From an uncultured Oscillospiraceae bacterium (lineage in GTDB: Bacteria; Bacillota; Clostridia; UBA1212; UBA1255), in the NCBI GenBank assembly GCA_902462635.1, contig CABQCN010000016.1, positions 1 through 10,835 on the forward strand: a stretch of DNA of 10,835 nt. The letters are read 5' to 3'. Below, in pieces: positions 1 to 7,304 of this stretch (position 1 is the first letter of the stretch; every line of letters begins with the position of its first letter). The position numbers were made by a program, and so were the translations under genes. The notes below the pieces were generated by a model that did not search any database, was not told the DNA's origin, and saw nothing but the letters and a program-made list of their open reading frames with translations.

Positions 1-47
1 CGAGGGATTCCGCCTCATCGATGCCCGCGATCAGGCGGAATCCCTCG
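1..47. repeat. Fold-back inverted repeat at the window edge
   Basis: Bases 1-15 are the exact reverse complement of bases 33-47. After one mismatch (16/32), bases 17-20 pair with 28-31, leaving a 7-base loop. The repeat lies inside the rnhB reading frame, and the frame loses its conserved motif where the copied arm begins. A contig-end or chimeric fold-back artefact explains this best. A natural hairpin is possible but would have to disrupt a conserved catalytic motif. Confidence 0.85.
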
Positions 48-100
48 GCGGCCAGCCGGCTTTCATATCTGCATAATTCCAAAAAGCGTTCATTCGTCAT
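1..100 (-). CDS. rnhB: Ribonuclease HII, N-terminal fragment (runs off window)
   Basis: RNase HII cuts the RNA strand of RNA-DNA hybrids, including single ribonucleotides misincorporated in DNA. Only the first 33 codons are present. They start at ATG (98-100), which overlaps the end of rbgA. The reading begins MTNERFLELC and reaches GIDEA, where family members continue into the metal-binding motif GIDEAGRGPLAG. Here the last codons read E-S-L instead of G-R-G. That break coincides exactly with an inverted repeat of nearby sequence, so the final few codons are probably not the true gene. The rbgA-rnhB order is common in Firmicutes and supports the call. The assignment rests on the short N-terminus, the GIDEA motif and the gene order. 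Confidence 0.75.
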   Translation of the reverse strand, partial: MTNERFLELCRYESRLAAEGFRLIAGIDEAESL

Positions 101-995
101 CGGGCGCTCCCGCAGAATCCAGCAGCTCCCTGCCATCCAAAGTGATGCGGCCGATTTTCCCGCTTCTGAAATCATCGAGAACGATCCCTGCCGCACGATA
201 AGTGTCTACCTCCCCGCCCTTCATCAGACAGCCCCTGCGCCTGCCGCATACGGCCAAATAATCCGCAGGATCCGTAATTTCCTCCGGAGTGAAACCGTAT
301 TTTTCCTCCGCAAGCCCGGGATAATTTTCGGCAATATATTTTAATAAAAATATCGCGATATCCTGCACGTCAAGCACGTCGTTTTTAATCGCTCCCGTCG
401 CCGCCAATCGGTAGGCGCACCGTTTATCCTCGAATTTCGGCCATAACAGCCCCGGGGTATCGAGCAGGTAGATTTCCGGATGAATTCTCAGCCACTGCTT
501 GTTCCGCGTTACGCCGGGTTTGTCCCCCGTCACCGTCACGCCGCGCCCCACGATGCGGTTGATCAGGGAAGATTTTCCTACGTTCGGAATTCCCACGGCC
601 ATCGCACGGATCACGGGGGCGCGCCGCCCCGCTTCTTCAAACCGGCGGAATTTGTCGGTCATAGCATCGCGCAGCGCCGTTACGACATCTTTTACGCCCG
701 CTCCGCTTTTACAATCCGTATAGTACATGCGGATTCCCTTAGCCGCATAATAATTTTTCCAAAATCCGTTCCGTTTCGGATCGGAAAGGTCTTTTTTATT
801 GCCGATGATCACACGCGGCTTTTGCCCGAGGATTTTATCGATTTCCGGATTTCTGCTGGAAAACGGAATCCTGGCATCGACGATTTCGATTACCACGTCC
901 ACCAATTTTAAATTTTCCGCTAAAATCCGCCGGGCACGGGCCATGTGTCCCGGGAACCACTGGATCTGTTTTCTGTTGATGTTGTCTTCGTTCAT
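90..995 (-). CDS. rbgA: Ribosome biogenesis GTPase RbgA (YlqF)
   Basis: RbgA is a cytoplasmic circularly permuted GTPase that acts late in assembly of the 50S ribosomal subunit in Firmicutes. The protein is 301 residues, close to the roughly 280 of the Bacillus subtilis protein. The N-terminal IQWFPGHMARA motif is typical of the family. The G motifs appear in permuted order: NKKD (G4, about 66-69), DCKSGAG (G5-like), GIPNVGKSS (G1, about 135-143), KPGVTRNKQW (G2) and DTPG (G3, about 179-182). The ATG at 995 is preferred because AAGGAAG lies 5 bases upstream; an in-frame TTG at 1019 has no such site. The gene follows the LRR gene by 20 bases, and its last codons overlap the start of rnhB, so co-transcription is likely. 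It shows no sign of damage. Confidence 0.96.
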   Translation of the reverse strand: MNEDNINRKQIQWFPGHMARARRILAENLKLVDVVIEIVDARIPFSSRNPEIDKILGQKPRVIIGNKKDLSDPKRNGFWKNYYAAKGIRMYYTDCKSGAGVKDVVTALRDAMTDKFRRFEEAGRRAPVIRAMAVGIPNVGKSSLINRIVGRGVTVTGDKPGVTRNKQWLRIHPEIYLLDTPGLLWPKFEDKRCAYRLAATGAIKNDVLDVQDIAIFLLKYIAENYPGLAEEKYGFTPEEITDPADYLAVCGRRRGCLMKGGEVDTYRAAGIVLDDFRSGKIGRITLDGRELLDSAGAPDDE

Positions 996-1015
996 ATTGC
1001 TTCCTTTTTGATGAA

Positions 1016-2122
1016 TCAAGTATTCTGCCGTTCCGCCATACGCGCCTCGAATTCATCGATTGCCGCGTAATCCTGAATGTTATTTCCTTCCCACACGAGA
1101 TTGCGCAGCGCCGGCATCGTTCTGATGACATCGAAATTTGATAACAGATTGTAAGAAACATCGAGCGATCGAATCGTCGTATTATCCTTCAGAGAATCCA
1201 GCGCGGGAATCAAATTTTCGCGGAGCCGAACAGTTTCCAGCTTTCTGACACCGGCAAGCGGCGCCACGGAATCGAGACGATTTGAAGAAAGATCGAGAAA
1301 AGAAAGCTCCGGCATTGCTTCGATTCCGTCAATATTTTTAATCAAATTATTGCTTGCAATCAATGTCCTGAGGTGGGGATTGCCGTATAAAGGAGATAAA
1401 TCGGTAATACCGCTTACCGTATTATCCGCATTCATGATAAAATTATCGGATAAATCTACGTATGTAAGCGATTTGCAGCCGGAAAGCGGCGTAATGTCGG
1501 AAATACGGTTTTTACACGCCGTCAGCGTCTGCAACGCGGGCAGCGATCCGATCACCGTCAGGTCCGTCAGCATATTTTCAGAAATATCGAGTTCCTCCAA
1601 CAGCACTAAGTTTTTCAGGGGAGAAAGATCAAGCCCCGTATTTCCGGACGAACTCGGATTGGAGACATTATAGTTCCTGCCAATATTTAATTTTTTTAAA
1701 GAAGGCAGCTTTTCCAGGACCGAAAAGTCCGTAATATAATTGCCATATAAATAAAGTTCTTCCAGGTTCGTAAAATACTGGAGTGAATCGATATTATATA
1801 TTTTATACACGTTCATTTCGAGTTTTCGAATCGGTTCGATATCCGCCCGTCGGATCGGTCCGATTTTGTTGTTCAATTCTTTTCTTACAAATTCTTCCAG
1901 TGCCGGATCGCTAAAATGTATTTCCTGCTCGGAGTCCGGCGTTTTGGTAGGCACCGTACCGGCGCTGCCCGTCGGCGGAATAACGACGTTCGGGGTGGGG
2001 ACGGAAAGCGTCGGCGGCGAATGAAATAAAGGATCCGCGCAGCCCGTTGCAGATACAGCAAAGAAAAACAGTATCGATACCGTGATCCAAATTTTGATTT
2101 TTTCCGTATTGCCTGCCATCAT
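1016..2122 (-). CDS. Leucine-rich-repeat surface lipoprotein (internalin-like repeats)
   Basis: This predicted lipoprotein of 368 residues probably binds protein or another ligand outside the membrane; its partner is unknown. A signal peptide ends in the lipobox ATGC with the lipidated Cys at about residue 28. A Pro/Thr-rich linker (about 33-63) follows, then an alpha-helical cap containing LEEFVRKELN. Around residues 114-354 there are ten leucine-rich repeats of 22 residues with the pattern LxxLxxLxxLxLxxNxIxDxxx, as in SDS22-like and internalin repeats. The second and fifth repeats are about 10-11 residues longer than the rest. There is no LPXTG anchor. The start is the ATG at 2122, which overlaps the TGA of the propeller gene as ATGA; reading further upstream would run deep into that gene. 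Translation is probably coupled. The fold is clear, but the role is inferred only as surface binding. Confidence 0.85.
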   Translation of the reverse strand: MMAGNTEKIKIWITVSILFFFAVSATGCADPLFHSPPTLSVPTPNVVIPPTGSAGTVPTKTPDSEQEIHFSDPALEEFVRKELNNKIGPIRRADIEPIRKLEMNVYKIYNIDSLQYFTNLEELYLYGNYITDFSVLEKLPSLKKLNIGRNYNVSNPSSSGNTGLDLSPLKNLVLLEELDISENMLTDLTVIGSLPALQTLTACKNRISDITPLSGCKSLTYVDLSDNFIMNADNTVSGITDLSPLYGNPHLRTLIASNNLIKNIDGIEAMPELSFLDLSSNRLDSVAPLAGVRKLETVRLRENLIPALDSLKDNTTIRSLDVSYNLLSNFDVIRTMPALRNLVWEGNNIQDYAAIDEFEARMAERQNT

Positions 2123-3651
2123 TTTACAATATCCACCGCTTTGATATTCGGATACTCGCCCAGGCACGTTATCTCGCCGGCATGCCAAATATAAAGCATT
2201 TCACCCTCGTTATATACAATATATTCCATATCTCTGTCAAAAAAGAGATTTGTTCCGACATTGTTGGCAATTCTCGTCAGCTTATCCTCCACAACATAAT
2301 CCAGCGTGATCAGTCCATCCGCATTCTGCCGGCATAGCAAATAAATTTCATTGCTTCTGCCGTAAAGCCTTTTTTCAAAATTGGAATCGATTCTCTCGAT
2401 TTTGTTCTTCAAAATCAAATACGTTTCGCCGCGCAGCGTTTCGTCATACGCGACAAACGGTTTGTTATAGTAATTATAGATATTTCTCGTATTTTCCGCG
2501 ATTTTAACCGTTTTTAATTTCACGTCATAGATATCATACCTGTAAAGCGTTCCATCCTCTTCCTGATAATATAAATAATTTGTCCTGTCATCAAAAACAA
2601 ACGTATCATTGATTCCGCAGCTGATTTGTTTCACGGGTTTTTTCCCCTTGGACGTCATATAGATATCCATTTTACTCTCGTTCAGCACGGAATACAGCAG
2701 GAAATCGTCTTCCTGCGAATAATAAATAATTTTATAAACGTTTGCGGCGATTTGTTCTAATTTACCGCCGGTAAAATATTGGAGCGAACCTGCCGTATAT
2801 TCGGAAGCCATCTCGTCTTCCGGATGATATACCACGCTGATGTCGCTCAGAAAGTATTTAAACGGGATTCCGCCGTTGCTGTCCAGCTCTCCTGTCGATG
2901 GCAGGATCAGGACCGGTTCTTTCTGAGATACTACAGGCCGCCCGTTAACCGCCCTCTGGATCGGCTCGCCGTCGATGCCCGCAATATACATATTGTCATT
3001 CTCGAAATAACAGATCCTGCTGCCGTCATCCGATAAATAAAATCGTTTTGCGGTGTTGAGATTTTCCGTAATGATATGTGTCCGGCCCATATAGTCGCTG
3101 TATACCAGTTTCCTGCCGTCGGCGAACAAAACCCCTTCCGCGGAAACGGTATAGGAGGCAGCGGACTGGCCATCTCCCGACTCGCTTAAGCGTTTCGTCT
3201 GATTCCCCTTAAACATATACAGCAGGATTTCGTTGGAAAGATCCGTACAGACGATCGCTCTGCGGTTTCCCATCAAGCTGTATCCGGCAATATTTTCATT
3301 GAGTACGATTCTGCTGTTGGTTTTCAGCGAATATTCATGCAGTACATTATTTTTTAAATAATAGATCTTGCCGTTCGCGGAATCGTGCAGCGGACTCGTA
3401 ACATGATCGTCAACAGGGACGACCGTATGATCTTCTTTCATAAGATACAGGTTGCTGCTGCCATCGAGAAATACGAACGGATATAAAAAGGAGCGGCCTA
3501 CGCCGTTCATATCGGAATAACCGAGTTCCGGCACGCGGCCCGGCAGTAATTCAATGATTGCGATGACAATCATAACGATGACAATCGTAATCAGCGTAAA
3601 AATCACATTCCATTTTTTTTCTTTTTTAATATATTGCTTTTTCCGCCGCAT
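2119..3651 (-). CDS. Membrane-anchored beta-propeller-like protein of unknown function
   Basis: I do not recognise a named family with certainty. The 510-residue protein has a basic N-terminus (RRKKQYIKKEKK) and one hydrophobic segment at about 14-35. The rest should lie outside the cell, held by that anchor. The exterior part is a series of short beta-rich units built around aromatic pairs, such as GKIYYLKNN, SRICYFENDN, NYLYYQEEDG, NEIYLLCRQ and MEYIVYNEG, usually followed by a polar turn and another strand. This resembles TolB/WD40-like or DUF5050-type propeller blades; eight or so units can be counted by eye. No catalytic motif is visible. The gene is first in a run of four, next to its own promoter, and is coupled by ATGA to the LRR lipoprotein, so the two may form one extracellular assembly. 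The ATG at 3651 has only a weak ribosome binding site. Confidence 0.72.
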   Translation of the reverse strand: MRRKKQYIKKEKKWNVIFTLITIVIVMIVIAIIELLPGRVPELGYSDMNGVGRSFLYPFVFLDGSSNLYLMKEDHTVVPVDDHVTSPLHDSANGKIYYLKNNVLHEYSLKTNSRIVLNENIAGYSLMGNRRAIVCTDLSNEILLYMFKGNQTKRLSESGDGQSAASYTVSAEGVLFADGRKLVYSDYMGRTHIITENLNTAKRFYLSDDGSRICYFENDNMYIAGIDGEPIQRAVNGRPVVSQKEPVLILPSTGELDSNGGIPFKYFLSDISVVYHPEDEMASEYTAGSLQYFTGGKLEQIAANVYKIIYYSQEDDFLLYSVLNESKMDIYMTSKGKKPVKQISCGINDTFVFDDRTNYLYYQEEDGTLYRYDIYDVKLKTVKIAENTRNIYNYYNKPFVAYDETLRGETYLILKNKIERIDSNFEKRLYGRSNEIYLLCRQNADGLITLDYVVEDKLTRIANNVGTNLFFDRDMEYIVYNEGEMLYIWHAGEITCLGEYPNIKAVDIVK

Positions 3652-3695
3652 CAGACACCATGCCCTACCCAGTTCTCTTGTTTCGTCCCAAATTC

Positions 3696-3719
3696 CTGTT
3701 TATTATACAATGAAAACAG
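3696..3719. promoter_or_regulatory. Possible operator palindrome over the -10 box
   Basis: CTGTTT (3696-3701) and AAACAG (3714-3719) form a perfect 6-bp inverted repeat with a 12-base spacer that contains the whole TATAAT box. A repressor dimer bound here would block the promoter. The arms are short and AT-rich, so chance is a real alternative and no regulator is encoded nearby. Confidence 0.25.
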
Positions 3720-3730
3720 AGAAAATACAA
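3702..3730 (-). promoter_or_regulatory. Predicted sigma-A promoter for the propeller-LRR-rbgA-rnhB run
   Basis: A perfect TATAAT (-10, bases 3707-3702) lies 17 bases downstream of TTGTAT (-35, bases 3730-3725). The -10 is about 50 bases before the propeller start codon. It sits in the only gap between metA and this run, so it is the natural start for the four-gene transcript. The -35 matches consensus only in TTG. Confidence 0.6.
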
Positions 3731-3740
3731 ATTTCATTCT

Positions 3741-4691
3741 CTATCCTTCATGGCCTACCGGAGGTTTAAATTCCATATTGATATTGCTCAGATCATACGG
3801 TGTGGCCTGATATACATAATAATTCAACCAGTTGGCATACAGCAGATACGCGTGGCTCTTCCATTTAAAATACGGCGTTCTTGCGGGATCGTCTTCCGGA
3901 AAATACTGTTCCGGAAGCGCGGGATGGAGTCCCTTGGCAAGATCTCTTTCATATTCCAGCTTTAAAGTATCGCGGTCATATTCCAGATGGCCGAGCATAA
4001 AAATCTGCCGCCTGTCATGAGAAGCGCAAATGCATAAGCCCGCCTTGTCTGAAGTCGCGAGAATATCCAGCGCCGCTTCTTTTTCCACATCTTTTATGCG
4101 GATTTCCGTATAGCGGGAATGCGGAACGTAAAAACAATCGTCAAAGCCGCGCAGCAAACGGGCGACACGATTCTGCGACTTATGTTCATAAACGCCGACA
4201 AGTTTTCTACCCAGCGGATATTTATCGATTCCATAATGGTAATATAAGCCTGCCTGCGCACCCCAGCAGATATGGAGCGTCGTCGTTACATTCATGCGGG
4301 ACCATTCCATTAAGCGGCATAATTCTTCCCAATAACCGACTTCGCAGAACGGCATTTGTTCCACAGGAGCGCCGGTAATGATCAAACCGTCAAATTTTTG
4401 GTCGCGGATATCCTCCGGCGTCACATAAAACGCATTTAAGTGACTAAGAGAAGTATTTTTCGAGCGGTGTGTCGCAGGATGGAGCAACGTCGGCTCTACC
4501 TGGAGCGGCGAATTGCTGAGCAGGCGCAGAAGCTGCGTTTCGGTAACGATTTTTGTCGGCATCAAATTCATAATCGCAATCCGGAGCGGTCGGATATCCT
4601 GATGAAATGCCATATTTTCATGCATCACAAACACATGTTCCTTTTGCAGCGTCTCCGCTGCCGGTAAATCGTTCGGTATTTTAATCGGCAT
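3741..4691 (-). CDS. metA: Homoserine O-acetyltransferase, MetA family
   Basis: The enzyme activates L-homoserine by acyl transfer, the first committed step to methionine, in the cytoplasm. The protein is 316 residues, a full-length MetA. The nucleophile is Cys142 in the motif [10 protein letters not shown], and the partners His235 and Glu237 lie in [10 protein letters not shown]. The conserved stretch [14 protein letters not shown] is at about 40-53. Residue 111 is Glu ([10 protein letters not shown]). In this family Glu111 is associated with acetyl-CoA and Gly111 with succinyl-CoA, so the product is predicted to be O-acetyl-L-homoserine (EC 2.3.1.31). The ATG at 4691 follows GGAGGAAGG; another ATG 7 bases upstream is out of frame. 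The gene stands alone, divergent from the ylbJ-like gene. Its predicted leader of about 40 bases is too short for a SAM riboswitch or T-box. Confidence 0.95.
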   Translation of the reverse strand: MPIKIPNDLPAAETLQKEHVFVMHENMAFHQDIRPLRIAIMNLMPTKIVTETQLLRLLSNSPLQVEPTLLHPATHRSKNTSLSHLNAFYVTPEDIRDQKFDGLIITGAPVEQMPFCEVGYWEELCRLMEWSRMNVTTTLHICWGAQAGLYYHYGIDKYPLGRKLVGVYEHKSQNRVARLLRGFDDCFYVPHSRYTEIRIKDVEKEAALDILATSDKAGLCICASHDRRQIFMLGHLEYDRDTLKLEYERDLAKGLHPALPEQYFPEDDPARTPYFKWKSHAYLLYANWLNYYVYQATPYDLSNINMEFKPPVGHEG

Positions 4692-4739
4692 CGTTCCATC
4701 CTTCCTCCGTTCCCGGAAAAATATTCTCAGATCTGTATT

Positions 4740-4768
4740 ATTTTACACTTTCCCGTGATAATTGTCCA
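4740..4768 (-). promoter_or_regulatory. Predicted metA promoter
   Basis: TGGACA (-35, bases 4768-4763) and TAAAAT (-10, bases 4745-4740) are each one base from consensus and are separated by exactly 17 bases. Transcription would start about 40 bases before the metA ATG. The -35 overlaps that of the divergent promoter on the other strand. Confidence 0.6.
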
Positions 4769-4789
4769 TATCCGGCATAAATATATTAT
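4762..4789 (+). promoter_or_regulatory. Predicted promoter of the ylbJ-like gene
   Basis: TTGTCC (4762-4767) and TATTAT (4784-4789) are spaced by 16 bases, about 27 bases before the ATG. The match is moderate. A sporulation sigma factor could equally drive this gene, and I cannot tell them apart here. Confidence 0.35.
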
Positions 4790-4816
4790 GGATCTCTTGT
4801 TTAGGCGGTGCGCTGC

Positions 4817-5746
4817 ATGTTTCTCTCTTTTATAATCGGTCTGTTTTCTTTTATATTGATTGTTTTATTCGTTTTGTTCAGCGGCAGCTGCGTCCCCGAG
4901 ACAAGAAATGCGGTAATGATGTTTCTGAACACGGTTCTTCCCACCATGTTCCCCTTCTATGTGTTGTCTTCGATCATTGTATCCAGCGGTTTTCTGACGC
5001 GCATCTGCAGCCCGTTAAAGTCTTTGACGAACCGTATTCTGAAATTACCGGCCAGCTGCATCGCCGCCATCCTGCTCGGCTGGCTCTGCGGATTTCCGAT
5101 CGGCGCGAAAATAACGTGCGATTTGAAAGAACGCGGCGATATTACGGCGGACGAAGCTGCGCGGCTTTCTTCTTTTACAAACAGCGTTGGTCCGATTTTT
5201 ATGGCGTCTATCGTAGGGGGCGCATATCTCGGCAGCATCAAAATCGGTTTGTTATTATGGATTTCCGTCATTGTTTCTTCCTTATTCAGCGGCTTGCTGA
5301 TCTGCCGCTTCCGGCGGGAACCGCTGCACCCCGCCATTTCCTGCGATTCCCCTGTTTCCGAAACGAAAATCGATATTCCGGCTTCCATCTTATCTTCCAT
5401 GAATACGGTATTATATGTCGGCGCGGTCATTATCTTTTTCTCGTCCGTTACCTCTCTTTTAAAACGGATCCCCGGCCTTTCCGACTTTACATACGGCACG
5501 ATGTATTCTTTTTTGGAAATAACAGGCGGTCTCAATATCCTGACGGGCAAATTCGTTTCGGATCATATCCGATTGAACTATCTGCTCGTTTCCGCATTCA
5601 GCGCCTGGTCCGGCTGTTCCGTCCATATGCAGGTATGCGGGATTCTTCTTTCCGGTAAGATCAACTTGAAATATTATTTTGCCGGCAAGCTCCTTCAGAC
5701 GCTCTTGGCGCCGGCGGTCCTATGGTTTCTTTTGATCTTCCTGTAA
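4817..5746 (+). CDS. ylbJ: YlbJ-like integral membrane protein (nucleoside-recognition/Gate type)
   Basis: YlbJ-family proteins are polytopic membrane proteins. In Bacillus the founder is a sporulation gene expressed in the mother cell and needed for spore cortex formation; its substrate is not firmly known. This copy is 309 residues, clearly shorter than the roughly 400 of B. subtilis YlbJ. Visible family marks are GWLCGFPIGAK (about 88-98), a polar loop with ADEAARL, FTNSVGPIF (about 120-128), EITGGLN (about 224-230) and SAWSGCSVHMQ (about 252-262). Around seven to eight hydrophobic segments cover most of the chain. ATG 4817 is chosen because AGGCGG lies 8 bases upstream; a GTG at 4808 is an in-frame alternative inside that site. 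The gene is a single unit, ended by a strong hairpin. The family is fairly sure; the sporulation role is inferred from the name only. Confidence 0.8.
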   Translation: MFLSFIIGLFSFILIVLFVLFSGSCVPETRNAVMMFLNTVLPTMFPFYVLSSIIVSSGFLTRICSPLKSLTNRILKLPASCIAAILLGWLCGFPIGAKITCDLKERGDITADEAARLSSFTNSVGPIFMASIVGGAYLGSIKIGLLLWISVIVSSLFSGLLICRFRREPLHPAISCDSPVSETKIDIPASILSSMNTVLYVGAVIIFFSSVTSLLKRIPGLSDFTYGTMYSFLEITGGLNILTGKFVSDHIRLNYLLVSAFSAWSGCSVHMQVCGILLSGKINLKYYFAGKLLQTLLAPAVLWFLLIFL

Positions 5747-5762
5747 AGATACGCGTAAAATA

Positions 5763-5797
5763 AAAGCGGCGTGATCCGCAGGGATCGCGCCGCTTTC
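5763..5797. terminator. Bidirectional intrinsic terminator
   Basis: Bases 5763-5777 pair with 5782-5796 in a 15-bp stem containing one G-T pair, with the tetraloop GCAG. The plus strand continues with a T/C-rich tail; the minus strand continues TTTTATTTT. It lies between the convergent ends of the ylbJ-like gene and the second binding-protein gene and can serve both. Confidence 0.88.
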
Positions 5798-5829
5798 TTC
5801 ACTTTTTCAAGAGGACCGCTTCAAATCGG

Positions 5830-7182
5830 TCATATGGTAAGCTTCTTCCAGATTTCATTGCACTTTGTTTCCAAGGCCGTAAAACCATCCTGATAGCTCT
5901 GCGTTCCCGCCAGATCCTTTTTGAAAATATTCTTGATATCTTCTTCGATCGCATCCGCGACTTCGATCGGCATTCTGCAGTTTACCTGACCCGGGGTGGA
6001 AGCCGTATCCGCAAGATATACAAACGCATCCCAGTTCTTGCCGCTCCACGCCTCGTCATTCGGATATTTCCACGCATCATAGCCCGACTCATCCAAAGAT
6101 TTCAGAAGCGGAACAGAACCGCCCGTACCGGAGTTAAACGCCATTTGTCCTTCTGTTGACATAAAGAACAGCGCAAGCGCAGCCGCCGCAGTAACATTCT
6201 GCGTTCTGCTGAACACGCCTACCCCGGAAGCGCCGCATCCGAAAGACGGATTTTGGAATAAGGGCATATTAATGATGTCCCAATCGATATCACGGTTATC
6301 AAAATCCTTTCCGGCAGACTGTACTCCCGGATATACCAACGTAGAAAAGATCGCTTCTTTTCCCCTCAGCGCATCGGCGCTGTTGTTTACATCCGTAATC
6401 ATTACATAATTTTTTCTGGCCATATCCAGCGCTTCGCCGATCGCCTTCAAAATGTTTCCTGTTTCATCTATAAAAGTGATTTTTTTCTCCGTCGTATTAC
6501 ACCATGCGCTTCTCGAAGCATACGCTTCAAAGAAAGGAACATATACGGGCGAATATCCCAAATTCAGGGAAACAGGATAATAATCTCCTTCTTCATTATA
6601 AAGCTGACCGCAGATGTCCTGGAATTCTTCCCAAGTCCATTCAGGCTTGATTTTTTCATTCAAACCGGCTTCGGTGATCGCCGATTTATTATAAATCAGA
6701 GCGATTTGGTTATAATCCCTAGGTACAAAATATAAGCGTCCATTGACGAGACCGAGCGCATAAATTCCGCTGTATACATCGCTCAGGTTGATGTTGAATT
6801 TCTCTGCAAACCCATCAAGCGGAATGAGCGCCCTGTCTTTTACCGCATATTTGTATGTCTGAACCTCGGCAAAATAGAAAACGTCTCCGATATCCGCGGA
6901 AGCGATTCTGTTGTCCGTCGTGACGGTATAATCCCGCTCCACCTTTACATCCTTGTACTTTTTCTCAAATTCCGATACAAATTTGTCCGCAGCCTGTTTA
7001 TAATCCGCGCTTGTAGCCGCAGGCGAATAAGTAAACGTAATGTTGCCTTCCGCTTTGCCGTCTGTGATTGCCTTATCGATACCATCTTGTGAAATCATTG
7101 GCGGTTTCGTACATGCGACCATGCTGAATGTTGTTACGAGAATCAACAAAAGCACTGCTGCACTTTTTAAATACTTCTTCAT
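5830..7182 (-). CDS. Extracellular sugar-binding lipoprotein (family 1), second copy
   Basis: This is a solute-binding protein of a carbohydrate ABC importer, lipid-anchored outside the membrane, that would deliver a sugar or oligosaccharide to the permeases encoded upstream. It has 450 residues. A hydrophobic signal runs to the lipobox MVAC with Cys24. The family-1 pattern follows: GNITFTYSP as first strand (about 46-54), GDVFYFAEV, GRLYFVPRDYNQIALIYN (about 148-165) and EWTWEEFQDI (about 181-190). It aligns by eye with the binding protein upstream but is clearly diverged and about 45 residues shorter. The ATG at 7182 has AGGAGG 11 bases upstream. It is last in the operon yet has its own good promoter, so it can be made in excess of, or independently from, the permeases. 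The ligand is unknown. Confidence 0.93.
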   Translation of the reverse strand: MKKYLKSAAVLLLILVTTFSMVACTKPPMISQDGIDKAITDGKAEGNITFTYSPAATSADYKQAADKFVSEFEKKYKDVKVERDYTVTTDNRIASADIGDVFYFAEVQTYKYAVKDRALIPLDGFAEKFNINLSDVYSGIYALGLVNGRLYFVPRDYNQIALIYNKSAITEAGLNEKIKPEWTWEEFQDICGQLYNEEGDYYPVSLNLGYSPVYVPFFEAYASRSAWCNTTEKKITFIDETGNILKAIGEALDMARKNYVMITDVNNSADALRGKEAIFSTLVYPGVQSAGKDFDNRDIDWDIINMPLFQNPSFGCGASGVGVFSRTQNVTAAAALALFFMSTEGQMAFNSGTGGSVPLLKSLDESGYDAWKYPNDEAWSGKNWDAFVYLADTASTPGQVNCRMPIEVADAIEEDIKNIFKKDLAGTQSYQDGFTALETKCNEIWKKLTI

Positions 7183-7229
7183 TAACTATGACCTCCTATA
7201 AAGCTATTCTATTACTACAATACAAGTTC

Positions 7230-7258
7230 ATATTAATCATATGCGCTGATTTTGTCAA
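7230..7258 (-). promoter_or_regulatory. Internal promoter for the second binding protein
   Basis: A perfect TTGACA (-35, bases 7258-7253) is followed after exactly 17 bases by TAATAT (-10, bases 7235-7230). The predicted start lies about 40 bases before the ATG at 7182. This is the best -35 in the window and suggests separate control of the last gene of the transport operon. Confidence 0.65.
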
Positions 7259-7304
7259 TATGCAGGACCTTTCAAAGTCGGGCGGAAACTGCAACTTTAC
7301 AAAA

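Noticed and set aside
480..911. 143-codon plus-strand open frame opposite rbgA
   Set aside because: It is a mirror of the RbgA coding sequence, with no recognisable domain.
1008..1019. Small palindrome TTGAT-GA-ATCAA at the LRR stop codon
   Set aside because: Five-base arms with a two-base loop cannot form a terminator, and it overlaps the rbgA leader; chance is likely.
3664..3740. Terminator after metA
   Set aside because: Only short AT-rich arms (TGAAA/TTTCA) with a long loop and no GC stem are present; read-through into the next run cannot be excluded.
4692..4739. Possible SAM or T-box leader before metA
   Set aside because: The leader downstream of the predicted promoter is only about 40 bases and shows no stem structure.
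4957..5550. 197-codon minus-strand open frame opposite the ylbJ-like gene
   Set aside because: It is antisense to a recognised membrane protein, with no motif, ribosome binding site or promoter of its own.
4762..5658. Long 298-codon plus-strand open frame overlapping the ylbJ-like gene
   Set aside because: It is another frame of a gene with clear family motifs, is rich in Arg/His/Phe without any domain pattern, and has no better start signal.
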